Shown one piece after another: positions 7,703 to 16,058 of a stretch of 64,000 bases of DNA (the first letter of the stretch is position 1; each line of letters starts with the position of its first letter). The notes under the pieces are model-generated. The model was not told the DNA's origin. It saw only the letters and a program-made list of their open reading frames with translations, and did not search any database. The position numbers were made by a program, and so were the translations under genes. The stretch comes from Chitinimonas arctica (lineage in GTDB: Bacteria; Pseudomonadota; Gammaproteobacteria; Burkholderiales; Chitinimonadaceae), in assembly GCF_007431345.1 (NCBI RefSeq), contig NZ_CP041730.1:2790001-2854000 (forward strand), in the 5' to 3' direction.

Positions 7703-8345
7703 TCGTATAATGACTCGCACTGATTTTCCGTACTTCTTCTCAGCTAGTGCGCAGCTTGGCCCTTCTGCGGCCAACCCCTATTGACGCGATTTTCCTCGAT
7801 ATTTTCGAAGCGGATCACACCTTGCCGACGTTGCATCGCAGCAGCGCAAACGGTCGTGATCCGCGCTCGCTTTGGTCTGCGCTTTACCTTATCCCATCTT
7901 GCTTCGCCGAATGAACGCCACGGCTGCCATGGCCGGAAATGGCTATGCCATTGTGCATTGCAGCAGCTATTTTCGGCATGCGTGCGGCATATATACCGAT
8001 ATATCCCTTTAGCTTCAGCCGGTTGCGGATATGCCACAGGAGCAGAGTAATAACTCTAAAAATTTCCAACTTGTTCTATGCTGACGGCTCGCTCAAGCGC
8101 TCGCTCGACCTTTTGGGTTGGCAGCAGTCTTAAGCGAAGGAGATGGAAGCACCCAAAAGAAGTGCCCATGCGCCAATGCCCAACCTACTGCTTTCCATAA
8201 TTCATCCAGATTTTTTGTGTTTGGAACGAACGCCGGAACGGTATTCGGGCGGGCTCATCTGATCCGCCGTCACCGCCGATTGCGCTGCGTGTACCAATCG
8301 GTTGGTCGACAAAACCGCCAATGCCCAAGAAGGAAGAAAAAACGC
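7703..8345. other. About 640-base leader region upstream of the secreted lipase
   Basis: No convincing gene. A minus-strand frame at 7744-8037 (97 codons) has a Trp/Arg/Cys-rich composition and no ribosome binding site. An AT-richer patch around 7990-8060 (GCATATATACCGATATATCCC and the following bases) contrasts with the GC-rich surroundings and probably contains the lipase promoter or regulator sites. The plus-strand frame stays open upstream of the lipase start but codes for unnatural sequence. Confidence 0.45.
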
Positions 8346-9686
8346 ATGTCCCAATACCTTTTGATAGGCGCAACCGCCCTATGCGCTTCACTGGCCTACG
8401 CTGCAGATGTCGGAGATAAGCCAGATCCCAAGCTGGGCCATTATCTTTCGCCATATGGCCCGGCTTCGGCGACCGAGGTCCGCAAGATGGCGGCCAGGAA
8501 GCCGCTGAATCGCCCGCAGGCCATGGCACTTGGCAGCAGCAATACCTACACCTATTTGCGTTGCTACTACGGCACCGGTACGCCGACCAAGCCCACCGGC
8601 AACTATGTGTGGGGGCTGGAGCCCACCTCGGGCGACTACTACCGGATCAATGGTTCGTGGTGGTCGGGCGGCGTGTTCGACTGGAAGAATATGTTTTACA
8701 GCGATGTCAGCCAGGACGCGCTCAAGGCAGCCTGCCAGGACACCTTGGCCAAGAAGGGCATCAACAAGCCGGTGGTGATGTACGCGGCTGCCGACAATGC
8801 GCTGTCGTTCAACTACACAGTCTGGAGCAACGACGGCGCCATGCAGGGCAACCGTATCAATCGCATCGTGGCCTTCGGCGATAGCCTGTCCGATACCCAC
8901 AATATGTACAACGCCTCGCAATGGCTGCTGCCCAACCGCAATAGCTGGATGCTGGGTCGTTTCAGCAACGGCTACAACTGGGTCGAATACCTGTCGGACA
9001 AGCTGCATCTGCCGCTCTACAACTGGGCAGTGGGCGGCGCCGGGGTCAATACCGAGAAGTTCGTCATCTCCGGGGTAACCGACCAGGTCCAGTCGTGGAA
9101 GCAATATATGCAGCGCGCGGCCAATTATCGGCCGGAAAACACCTTGTTCACGGTGATGGTAGGCGGCAACGATTTCGTCAATTACAACCGCTCGGTTGAC
9201 CAGGTGATCGCTGGGGAAAAGGTCGCCCTGCAAAATATGCTCAATGCCGGCGCCCGCAATATCCTGTTGCTGAAGTTGCCCGACGTGTCGCGCGCCCCGG
9301 TATTCAAGTACCGCACCGAGGCGGACCGCAACGCCACGCACGGACGGGTGCTCGACTTCAATAACCGCTTGGCCGAACTGGCCTCCAGCCTGGAAGCGCA
9401 ATATGGCGGCAGTGCGAAGATTCGCGTGTTCGATACCTACGGGCTGTTCAATAGCGTGATCAGCAATCCTTCGCAGTATGGCGTCACCAATACCGCGGAT
9501 TCCTGTCTCAATATCGGGTCGGATTCCAGTCTCGCCTACCTGAGCGCGCAAACACCGCGTTCCGGCTGCACGAACCCGGATACCTATCTATTCTGGGACG
9601 CCCTGCATCCGACTACCCACACCCACAAGGTGTTGGCCGAAAAGGTGGGTGCATTCGTCAATAGCAATTTCACCTTGATCCCGTAA
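8346..9686 (+). CDS. Secreted GDSL lipase/phospholipase, thermolabile hemolysin-like
   Basis: GAAGGAAG precedes the ATG at 8346, which begins a clear Sec signal peptide cleaved after about ALAYA (residues 1-20). Residues about 60-165 resemble the N-terminal domain of Vibrio thermolabile hemolysin/lecithinase (TYTYLRCYYG, NGSWWSGGV, AAADNALSFNYTVWSNDG). The SGNH/GDSL catalytic domain follows: block I FGDSLSD with Ser180, block II AVGGAGVN, block III VGGNDF, and block V WDALHPTTHTH with the Asp-x-x-His pair. The expected activity is phospholipase A or glycerophospholipid:cholesterol acyltransferase-type hydrolysis outside the cell. Length (446 aa) fits that family. It is a single-gene unit with its own terminator; export past the outer membrane would probably use a type II system. 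Confidence 0.9.
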   Translation: MSQYLLIGATALCASLAYAADVGDKPDPKLGHYLSPYGPASATEVRKMAARKPLNRPQAMALGSSNTYTYLRCYYGTGTPTKPTGNYVWGLEPTSGDYYRINGSWWSGGVFDWKNMFYSDVSQDALKAACQDTLAKKGINKPVVMYAAADNALSFNYTVWSNDGAMQGNRINRIVAFGDSLSDTHNMYNASQWLLPNRNSWMLGRFSNGYNWVEYLSDKLHLPLYNWAVGGAGVNTEKFVISGVTDQVQSWKQYMQRAANYRPENTLFTVMVGGNDFVNYNRSVDQVIAGEKVALQNMLNAGARNILLLKLPDVSRAPVFKYRTEADRNATHGRVLDFNNRLAELASSLEAQYGGSAKIRVFDTYGLFNSVISNPSQYGVTNTADSCLNIGSDSSLAYLSAQTPRSGCTNPDTYLFWDALHPTTHTHKVLAEKVGAFVNSNFTLIP

Positions 9687-9699
9687 GTTAGCCCGCCCC

Positions 9700-9725
9700 G
9701 CCATCCCGGTAAGTGCCGGGATGGC
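9700..9725 (+). terminator. Terminator between the lipase gene and the convergent methyltransferase gene
   Basis: GCCATCCCGG and CCGGGATGGC pair perfectly around a six-base loop, 13 bases after the lipase stop. It can act in both directions for the two convergent genes. Confidence 0.7.
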
Positions 9726-9743
9726 AGGTGCGCTTGCCGGAAA

Positions 9744-10868
9744 CTAGTCAGCTGCCGTCAGCCGCCAGAGCGAAGTGATTTCGGCGGCCCTGGCGAGATG
9801 GAGCGGGTCCTTCTCGTCGCTGGCGCGCGGGTGGCGTGGGCGTATATCGAGGCGGTCCTTCACCCGCAGCCCAGCCGCTTCGATCGCGGACAGCAGTTCG
9901 GCACGCGTGCGCAGACCCAGATGTTCGGCCAGGTCGGACAGGATCAGCCAGCCTTCCCCGCCGGGCGTAAGGTGAGCTGCCAGGCCATTCAGGAAGCCGA
10001 GCAGCATGCGGCTGTCGGGGTCGTACACGGCATATTCGATCGGTGAACTGGGCCGGGCCGGCACCCAGGGCGGATTGCATACCACCAAGGGTGCGCGTCC
10101 CGCCGGAAAAAGATCGGCATTCAACAGGTCCACCCGAGAGATCAAACCCAATCGTGTCAGATTGTCTCGTGCGCATGCCAGGGCACGCTCATCCTGGTCG
10201 GTCGCGACGATGCGTTTGACGCCGCGCTTTGCCAAGACCCCAGCCAGTACCCCGCTGCCGGTGCCGATATCGAAAGCCAACTCCAGCGAGGGGAGGGGGG
10301 CTTGCGCCACCAGGCCGATGTACTCGCCTCGATTCGGCGAGAACACACCGTGGTGAGGATGGATGCGACCGCCCAGTTCCGGAATATCCACACCCTTCTT
10401 GCGCCATTCATGCGCGCCGATCAGGCCCTGCAGTTCGCGCAGCGAGACGACCGAGTCCGCTTCGGCCGGTCCGTAGGCCTCCAGGCAAGCCTGTTTCGCA
10501 TCCGGCGCACGGCGCAGCGGGATGCTGTAGTCGGCGGCCAGCGGCACCAGCAGCATGGCCAAGGTGCGGGCGCGATGCGCCTGTGCTTGCCGGTGCAGAT
10601 GGAATGCCTCGGCCGGCAGGTCGGACGTTTTGCGCGGTTTGCGGTCGATACGCCGGGCCATCGCTTGCAGCAACTGGCGGGCATTGTGGAAATCGCCTTG
10701 CCACAGCAAGGCAGTCCCTTCGCAGGCTAGCCGGAATGCCTGGTCGGCCGTCAGGCGATCATCGGCCAGCCAAACCTTGCCGGGCGGCGCCATGCCATTC
10801 TCGGCGCGCCAACGGGCGCTATGGGCTTCGTCGGCCTGGGTCCAGAACAAAAGAGGGTGGTCGCTCAT
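9744..10868 (-). CDS. Class I SAM-dependent methyltransferase, HemK/RsmC-like catalytic fold
   Basis: A distinct N-terminal region of about 170 residues precedes a Rossmann-type methyltransferase domain: motif I FDIGTGSGVLAGVLA, acidic loop VATDQDE, and NPPW in VVCNPPWVPARP. The NPPW tetrad is characteristic of enzymes methylating planar nitrogen (glutamine N5 of release factors, or N6-adenine and N2-guanine in RNA). The substrate cannot be told from sequence. The ATG at 10866-10868 (MSDHPLLFWTQ) is preferred over one 18 codons upstream because the extension is Pro/Arg-rich. It is convergent with the lipase gene. Confidence 0.85.
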   Translation of the reverse strand: MSDHPLLFWTQADEAHSARWRAENGMAPPGKVWLADDRLTADQAFRLACEGTALLWQGDFHNARQLLQAMARRIDRKPRKTSDLPAEAFHLHRQAQAHRARTLAMLLVPLAADYSIPLRRAPDAKQACLEAYGPAEADSVVSLRELQGLIGAHEWRKKGVDIPELGGRIHPHHGVFSPNRGEYIGLVAQAPLPSLELAFDIGTGSGVLAGVLAKRGVKRIVATDQDERALACARDNLTRLGLISRVDLLNADLFPAGRAPLVVCNPPWVPARPSSPIEYAVYDPDSRMLLGFLNGLAAHLTPGGEGWLILSDLAEHLGLRTRAELLSAIEAAGLRVKDRLDIRPRHPRASDEKDPLHLARAAEITSLWRLTAAD

Positions 10869-10996
10869 GCCTGCTTTCGGCAAGAAGGAAGGGCGAGGGG
10901 AAGGGCCATGGCAAGCGTGCATCCTGAACGTATAAGCCGCGATTATATCCGCGGCATACCGATCTCCGGCGCAAACCTACGGGCTAATGCGGTCTT

Positions 10997-11899
10997 TCAG
11001 GGCGGGGCGCCGCGGCCCGCACCAAAGAATTCCCGCAGCAAAAACGCTTCCAATCCTTCGTTGTCTTCCAGGCGTGCGGATAGGACCACGGTCCGGCCCA
11101 GCCTTTGCGATTCCCAATTGAAATCGCCCTTATAGTATTTGCGGATCAGCGCGATCATTCTTTGCACGATAGCGCGTTCCACATCGCCACCCGGGCCGGC
11201 ATCCACGTCGATCAATTCGCGCTGGGTATTGCTGTAGTTGCCGCTCCAGCCACGGAAGGAGAACTGGGCGGTTCGATATCCCTTGCTCAAGATCTGGAAT
11301 ACGCCATTCGTGCCCGGTGGCTGTAGATTGCGACGTATATTGGCCATGCGGATCTCGTCCGCGCTGGGCCGGGCTTCGTCGGCCGGGTCGGCGCCAATGC
11401 GCTCCGTGGCGCGACGACGCTCCCGATTGGCGTTGACCTGGGCCATCATATCGCCGCTTGCCGTTTCGACCGGTGGCTTGGCTTGTTCCGGCTGCAATAG
11501 CGCGCTGATGTCCTCGATGGGGACGATGGTGTCAGTTGGTTTGAGCGGTTTGGTGATGGCGGGACGAGGCGTAGGTGTTCGTGCGGCCTGCTTGCTCACC
11601 GGAGTTGTTGGCGCCGGTGTCTCTGCTGGTTCCGCCGCTTTTTCCCCTTCCTGGGGCAGTGGATTCAATTGCAGGTAGATGGGATGCGGTTCGGTCTGGG
11701 CGGCTTGTTCGCCGGTCGGCATCTTGTGTTTGACCAGCAACAGAAACAACAAGCTGTGCAGCAAGAGCGTTACGCCCAATGCCCAAGCGGTTCGGCGTTG
11801 GATGGACAGTGTCGGCCCGCTGTCCCGCCACTGCGGTGCTCGCCAGGCGGGTAGGCGTGACGCGGCCTTGGCGCCAGCCAGGACCTGCATATTTGCCAT
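10997..11899 (-). CDS. Proline-rich single-span membrane protein, TonB/TolA-like architecture
   Basis: Starting at MANMQVLAGAK near 11899, the protein has a short cytoplasmic N-terminus, one membrane segment (ALGVTLLLHSLLFLLLV), a long Pro/Ala/Glu/Lys-rich linker (about residues 75-150) and a folded C-terminal domain (about residues 210-300). That order is the architecture of TonB and TolA periplasm-spanning proteins, and the family of uncharacterised betaproteobacterial proteins with this layout is the best fit. There are no exbB/exbD or receptor genes nearby, so a transport role is not shown. An upstream GTG would add 70 residues without recognisable features. Confidence 0.65.
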   Translation of the reverse strand: MANMQVLAGAKAASRLPAWRAPQWRDSGPTLSIQRRTAWALGVTLLLHSLLFLLLVKHKMPTGEQAAQTEPHPIYLQLNPLPQEGEKAAEPAETPAPTTPVSKQAARTPTPRPAITKPLKPTDTIVPIEDISALLQPEQAKPPVETASGDMMAQVNANRERRRATERIGADPADEARPSADEIRMANIRRNLQPPGTNGVFQILSKGYRTAQFSFRGWSGNYSNTQRELIDVDAGPGGDVERAIVQRMIALIRKYYKGDFNWESQRLGRTVVLSARLEDNEGLEAFLLREFFGAGRGAPP

Positions 11900-12071
11900 G
11901 ACCGCAGCTGTTTCCCGTTTCACTGACTTTTCCGTATGGGTTGAATGGGCGAACGAGCGATACGCGATTTCGCCCGGCCTGGTTGACCGGTAACGGACCG
12001 CTGAAGTGGGAAGAGGTTTCATGCGGTAACAGATTGTTACCCGGTGTATTTCCGGCCTGCGCGTCTTTTCG

Positions 12072-12272
12072 TCAGCGGGCGCAACTGGCATTCCATAAAT
12101 CGATGGCACCCTTGCGACTATCGGCCTGGCGGCTGATCTCCGTGCAATTGCCGTTCTCGCCCATGTGCGAGCATTCCACCCAAAAGCGATTCGAGCCGGC
12201 CTTCATCAATTTGCCGGGCGCGCCACAGCGTTTGCAGGGCTTGGGTCGAAGAGCGGGTGGCGCTGAGTTCAT
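12072..12272 (-). CDS. Small zinc-ribbon protein, Lar (restriction alleviation)-like
   Basis: The ATG at 12270-12272 gives 66 residues: KPCKRCGAPG (CxxC), then FWVECSHMGENGNC (second Cys pair) and the ending GAIDLWNASCAR. The order CxxC, W-V-x-C, A-I-x-x-W-N is that of the Lar family, small phage and prophage proteins linked to modulation of restriction-modification. No other phage gene is adjacent, so it may be a domesticated remnant or simply a small zinc-ribbon protein of unrelated role. A TTG 12 codons upstream keeps the frame open but adds nothing conserved. Confidence 0.55.
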   Translation of the reverse strand: MNSAPPALRPKPCKRCGAPGKLMKAGSNRFWVECSHMGENGNCTEISRQADSRKGAIDLWNASCAR

Positions 12273-12341
12273 CTGCGGTGTTTCCGGGCAAAAAAGTAAG
12301 ACCCGCAATATTACGCCACTGGAGCCCGGCGTGAAGACGTT

Positions 12342-12932
12342 TCAGGCATGGCTATGTTCCAGCAGCAAACGCTCCACCTGTGCCAGACGGGCTCGATCCA
12401 ATGGCTCATCGGCTCCGCGCGCGCCTTGGCGTTCATCGTTTTCGGAACGTACGCTGAGGCGTATCAGGCTGCCTTCCTCGTAGAAGGCCAGGGTAGGGTT
12501 GTCTATCGACGCCGATTCAACCCGGTAGTCGATGCCCAGATTCAGGCAGCGGATTTCCAGGGCCTTGGCATCGTCGGTATACACCACCAGGTTGATATCC
12601 GAATGCGGACCGGCCAGTCCGCTCAATACCGAACCGATCAGGTAGGGCTTGAATTCGATAAACAGACGCATGACCACCGTGGCTTTACGCCGCAACTCGG
12701 ACAACACGTCCGCATGCTGGGGGTTGAAAAGCTGGCGATACTCGCGCAAGGCACTCTCGATCTCATCGTTGCCCGGCAGGTTCTTGCCTTCCGGCAAGCC
12801 CAAGCGCTTGGCGGCCTTGCGTTTGGCGGTGGCGAAGTCGTCGATATGCTCTTCCGCCATCAGCCGAGCGGCCAGATGAATGATCTGTTCCCGTGCGCCA
12901 CGCGGGGAGCGGTCCCTATCCTTGTTATGCAT
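12342..12932 (-). CDS. Nucleotidyltransferase-fold protein of unknown role
   Basis: Residues about 100-125 (LIGSVLSGLAGPHSDINLVV) match the GS...G..SDI(D/N)L signature of the polymerase-beta-like nucleotidyltransferase fold. The N-terminal part is helical and basic (KRKAAKRLGLPEGKNLPGND). The family has standalone members in many betaproteobacteria without assigned function. The second acid of the catalytic pair is Asn here (SDIN), so activity is uncertain. The ATG at 12930-12932 (MHNKDRDRSP) is preferred; GGAGAG lies just upstream of it on the minus strand. It may be cotranscribed with the Lar-like gene, which begins 70 bases past its end. Confidence 0.7.
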   Translation of the reverse strand: MHNKDRDRSPRGAREQIIHLAARLMAEEHIDDFATAKRKAAKRLGLPEGKNLPGNDEIESALREYRQLFNPQHADVLSELRRKATVVMRLFIEFKPYLIGSVLSGLAGPHSDINLVVYTDDAKALEIRCLNLGIDYRVESASIDNPTLAFYEEGSLIRLSVRSENDERQGARGADEPLDRARLAQVERLLLEHSHA

Positions 12933-13128
12933 ACATCTCTCCTTGGATGGCACTTGCCCGACCAAGCTTGCTTCTACTCCAGGGAAGCATTGAATAGCGG
13001 ATTGTGGTTGGCTGGCAAATACTGGGGGGTGAACTTGGCTCTGCCCCTCATCAGCCTATCGTATAGGTAGTTGCAATTTCATAACAAGCGCCAGTTCATT
13101 TGCACGGGAATCGAACCGATTTGGAAGC

Positions 13129-13153
13129 GCTGGTGTATTTGTCGTACACCAGC
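13129..13153. terminator. Perfect nine-base stem-loop in the divergent intergenic region
   Basis: GCTGGTGTA and TACACCAGC form a perfect stem with a seven-base loop. No gene ends here, so it may be an operator or an upstream terminator rather than the end of either neighbour, both of which transcribe away from it. Confidence 0.35.
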
Positions 13154-13233
13154 CGCCCTAAACAAAATAATAGGTCTTGCGCTGCCTTCTCGCCGAATAC
13201 CCGATCCGGGCAGCGACCGTTACACTGGCTGAT

Positions 13234-14172
13234 ATGACTGCCCCGCCCGATACCCAGGCCGATCTGCATTGGCTACTGACCTCGCCCTCGCTACTGGCGC
13301 CGGCGGCGCTACCGCCCGGTGTGCTGGATGGTGACGCCGCCGTCGGGCAGGACTGGTGGCGGCAACTGTCCGCGGATTTGCCGGCGGCCTTGGCATCGAA
13401 TCACCCGTTTCGGCTGGGGCGGCATGCCGAAGCGCTGATGCGGACCGCGTTCGAAAGGCTGCCCGGACATCGCCTGATCGCCAGCCAGTTGCCGGTGCGG
13501 GATCACGGCATCAGCCTGGGCGAGTATGATTTTCTGCTGGCGCAAGCCGCAGGCATGCCGGCGTTGCATATCGAGCTGGCGGTGAAGTTCTATATCGCAC
13601 TACCCGTGGGCGAGCGGATGGTTTACGTGGGGCCGGGGCTGCGCGATGGGCTGGATTTGAAGTTGGCGCGCTTGTTCGATCACCAGCTGAAACTATCCAA
13701 TTCTCCCGCCGGCCGGGCTGCCTTGCCGGTGGGGCTGGTCGTGCAGCCCATGAGCTGGTTGCGCGGCCGTATGCTTTATCGCGATGACTTGCATCCGCCT
13801 TGGGAGGGGCTGGCGCCTGACCATCTGCGCGGCTGGTGGCGCTGCTTCGGCGAGGCGGTGCCGCAGACCAGGGCGGATAGCCGCTGGCGCAGTCTACCGA
13901 AGCCGCATTGGCTGGCCGCCGCACAGGGCGGTGAGCACGCGCTGCCGCTGGCGGCATGGTTGGATCAGGCCGCCCGCCATTTCGCGGAAAGCAATTGGCC
14001 GCTGATGGTGGCTGAATACGCGCCACCCGAGGCGGGCGGACAGGAATTGGCGCGCGGCATGCTTTTGCATGCCGACTGGCCGGACCAAGCCATGCTGAAG
14101 ACGCTGATGGCCCGCATCGATGCCTTGGCGCTCGATCGTTTGGCGGAGCCTCAGACAATGTTAGGCCCTTAG
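13234..14172 (+). CDS. DUF1853 family protein
   Basis: The 312 residues from the ATG at 13234 show the DUF1853 layout: DLHWLLTSPSLL at the start, RLGRHAEALMRTAFE, the GEYDFLL and ELAVKFYIAL core with conserved acidic and Lys residues, then a less conserved C-terminal half. The D...E.K arrangement in YDFLL...HIELAVKFY resembles the core of restriction-like (PD-(D/E)xK) nucleases, which is how I would explain the conservation, but no activity is established from the sequence. It is probably the first gene of a plus-strand run with the flavoprotein that begins 45 bases later. Confidence 0.8.
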   Translation: MTAPPDTQADLHWLLTSPSLLAPAALPPGVLDGDAAVGQDWWRQLSADLPAALASNHPFRLGRHAEALMRTAFERLPGHRLIASQLPVRDHGISLGEYDFLLAQAAGMPALHIELAVKFYIALPVGERMVYVGPGLRDGLDLKLARLFDHQLKLSNSPAGRAALPVGLVVQPMSWLRGRMLYRDDLHPPWEGLAPDHLRGWWRCFGEAVPQTRADSRWRSLPKPHWLAAAQGGEHALPLAAWLDQAARHFAESNWPLMVAEYAPPEAGGQELARGMLLHADWPDQAMLKTLMARIDALALDRLAEPQTMLGP

Positions 14173-14216
14173 TTGCATCTAGCCTAAAATCGCGCCCTTC
14201 GCAAAACAGGCATCCC

Positions 14217-15467
14217 ATGAATACTGGTACGCAACCACCTGCTTTCGTCGCCATTATCGGCGCCGGTCCCGCCGGTTTGATGGCGGCGGAAGTGCTCGCC
14301 CAGGCTGGCGCAAGGGTCGCGGTATATGACGCCATGCCCTCGGTCGGGCGCAAGTTTCTATTGGCCGGTGTGGGCGGAATGAACATCACCCATTCCGAAG
14401 CGCTGGAACCCTTTTTGAGCCGCTACGGCGAACGGCGGGATGCCATCGCCCCCTTGCTGGCGGCATTTTCCCCCACCGAATTGCGCGAGTGGATCCACGG
14501 CCTGGGCATCGCCACCTTTGTAGGGAGTTCCGGCCGGGTCTTTCCCACCGATATGAAGGCGGCCCCCTTATTGCGCGCCTGGCTACAGCGCTTGCGCGGG
14601 GCGGGTGTGCAATTGCATGTACGCCACCGCTGGCTGGGCTGGGATGCGGATGGTGCCTTGCGTTTTGCCAGCGAAGCGGGGGAGCAGGCGGTGAAAGCCG
14701 ACGCCGTGGTATTGGCGCTGGGCGGCGCCAGCTGGCCCCGGCTAGGGTCGGACGGCAGCTGGCTGCCCCTGCTGGCGGAGCGGGGTGTATCCATTGCACC
14801 CTTGCAGGCGGCCAATTGCGGCTTTGAAGTGAATTGGAGCGCGCATCTCTGCGAGAAATTCGCCGGCTCGCCATTGAAGAACGTGGTGCTGTCCTTTACT
14901 GATGCGGCGGGCGAATTGCATCGCAAACAAGGCGAGTTCGTGGTGAGCGAGGCCGGGGTGGAGGGCAGCCTGATCTATGCTTTTTCCGCCCGCTTGCGCC
15001 AAGCCATCGCTCAGGCAGGATCGGCCACCATCCACGTCGATCTGACACCGGGCAAGGACACGGCCCGCCTGATCGGGGAACTGGACCATCCGCGCGGCTC
15101 GCGCTCGATGTCCAGCCATCTGCAGAGCCGGGTGGGCCTGGGCGGCGTCAAGGCCGCGTTGTTGTGGGAATGCGTAAGCAAGGACGATTTCGCCGACCCG
15201 GCCAGACTGGCGGCGGCCATCAAGGCCCTGCCCATTCAACTGCAGGCGGCGCGTCCGGTGGCCGAAGCGATCAGTACCGCCGGCGGGGTACGTTTCGAAG
15301 CGTTGACCGACGGGTTGATGCTGTCCGCCCTGCCCGGCGTATTCTGCGCCGGAGAAATGCTGGACTGGGAAGCGCCCACGGGCGGCTATCTGCTGACCGC
15401 CTGTTTCGCCAGCGGGCGCAAGGCCGGCCAGGGTGTGCTGGCCTGGTTGGGCAACGACAATACTTAA
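14217..15467 (+). CDS. FAD-dependent flavoprotein of the HI0933/TIGR03862 type
   Basis: The N-terminal dinucleotide-binding motif is clear (IIGAGPAGLMAAEVLAQAG), followed by the family-specific GRKFLLAGVGGMNITHSE. Later motifs VLALGGASWPRLGSDG and the C-terminal FAD-contacting FCAGEMLDWEAPTGGY are also present. The length, 416 aa, is normal. These are soluble flavoproteins of the BaiN/YhiN group; the physiological substrate is not known for this subgroup. It is followed after 15 bases by a flavin-reductase-like gene, which could supply or use reduced flavin. Confidence 0.88.
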   Translation: MNTGTQPPAFVAIIGAGPAGLMAAEVLAQAGARVAVYDAMPSVGRKFLLAGVGGMNITHSEALEPFLSRYGERRDAIAPLLAAFSPTELREWIHGLGIATFVGSSGRVFPTDMKAAPLLRAWLQRLRGAGVQLHVRHRWLGWDADGALRFASEAGEQAVKADAVVLALGGASWPRLGSDGSWLPLLAERGVSIAPLQAANCGFEVNWSAHLCEKFAGSPLKNVVLSFTDAAGELHRKQGEFVVSEAGVEGSLIYAFSARLRQAIAQAGSATIHVDLTPGKDTARLIGELDHPRGSRSMSSHLQSRVGLGGVKAALLWECVSKDDFADPARLAAAIKALPIQLQAARPVAEAISTAGGVRFEALTDGLMLSALPGVFCAGEMLDWEAPTGGYLLTACFASGRKAGQGVLAWLGNDNT

Positions 15468-15482
15468 GCTGAACGAGCATAC

Positions 15483-16058
15483 ATGCGCCAAGCAGTCGAT
15501 CTGAAGAAAGCCTATCGCCTTCTGAACCACGGTCCCACCGTGTTGGTTTCCAGTGCTCATGGCGAGCGCCGCAATGTGATGGCGGCTGCCTGGTCCATGC
15601 CCCTGGATTTTGACCCGCCCAAGATCACGGTGGTCATCGATAAGCACACCTTGACCCGCGAATTGGTGGATGCGTCGGGCGAGTTCGCGCTGAATATTCC
15701 GGGGCGCGGGCTGGCGGCTGCCACGGTGGAGGTAGGCAGCCGTTCCGGCCGAGACGGCGACAAGTTCGCCCAGCTGGGCCTGGCAACCTTCGCGGCGGAG
15801 CGGATTGCCGCGCCGCTGTTGGAAGGCTGCCTGGCTTGGCTGGAATGCAAAGTCATCGTCGAGCCGGACAACCAGCAGCGCTACGATCTATTTATCGCCG
15901 AGGTGGTGGCCGCCTGGGCCGACCCGCTCGACTTCGACGCAGGCCATTGGCAGCAGCACCCCGGCCGCGAACGCTCGATCCATTACATCGCCGGCGGCGC
16001 GTTTTTCGAAACGGGCGATGCGTTTCAGGTTGGCGACGAGATTCCCGCGCGGACATAG
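15483..16058 (+). CDS. Flavin reductase-like FMN-binding split-barrel protein
   Basis: The 191-residue protein has the flavin reductase-like fold: GPTVLVSSAHGERRNVMAAAW near the start, DFDPPKITVVIDKHTLTREL, FALNIPG, and the C-terminal IHYIAGGAFFETGD. Such proteins bind FMN and reduce flavin or act as small oxidoreductases. It sits 15 bases after the FAD flavoprotein gene and is very probably cotranscribed with it. The 3' end overlaps the convergent MerR-type gene by about 34 bases. Confidence 0.88.
   Translation: MRQAVDLKKAYRLLNHGPTVLVSSAHGERRNVMAAAWSMPLDFDPPKITVVIDKHTLTRELVDASGEFALNIPGRGLAAATVEVGSRSGRDGDKFAQLGLATFAAERIAAPLLEGCLAWLECKVIVEPDNQQRYDLFIAEVVAAWADPLDFDAGHWQQHPGRERSIHYIAGGAFFETGDAFQVGDEIPART

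Noticed and set aside
7744..8037. 97-codon minus-strand frame upstream of the lipase
   Set aside because: No ribosome binding site, unnatural Trp/Arg/Cys-rich composition and an overlap with an AT-rich probable promoter region.
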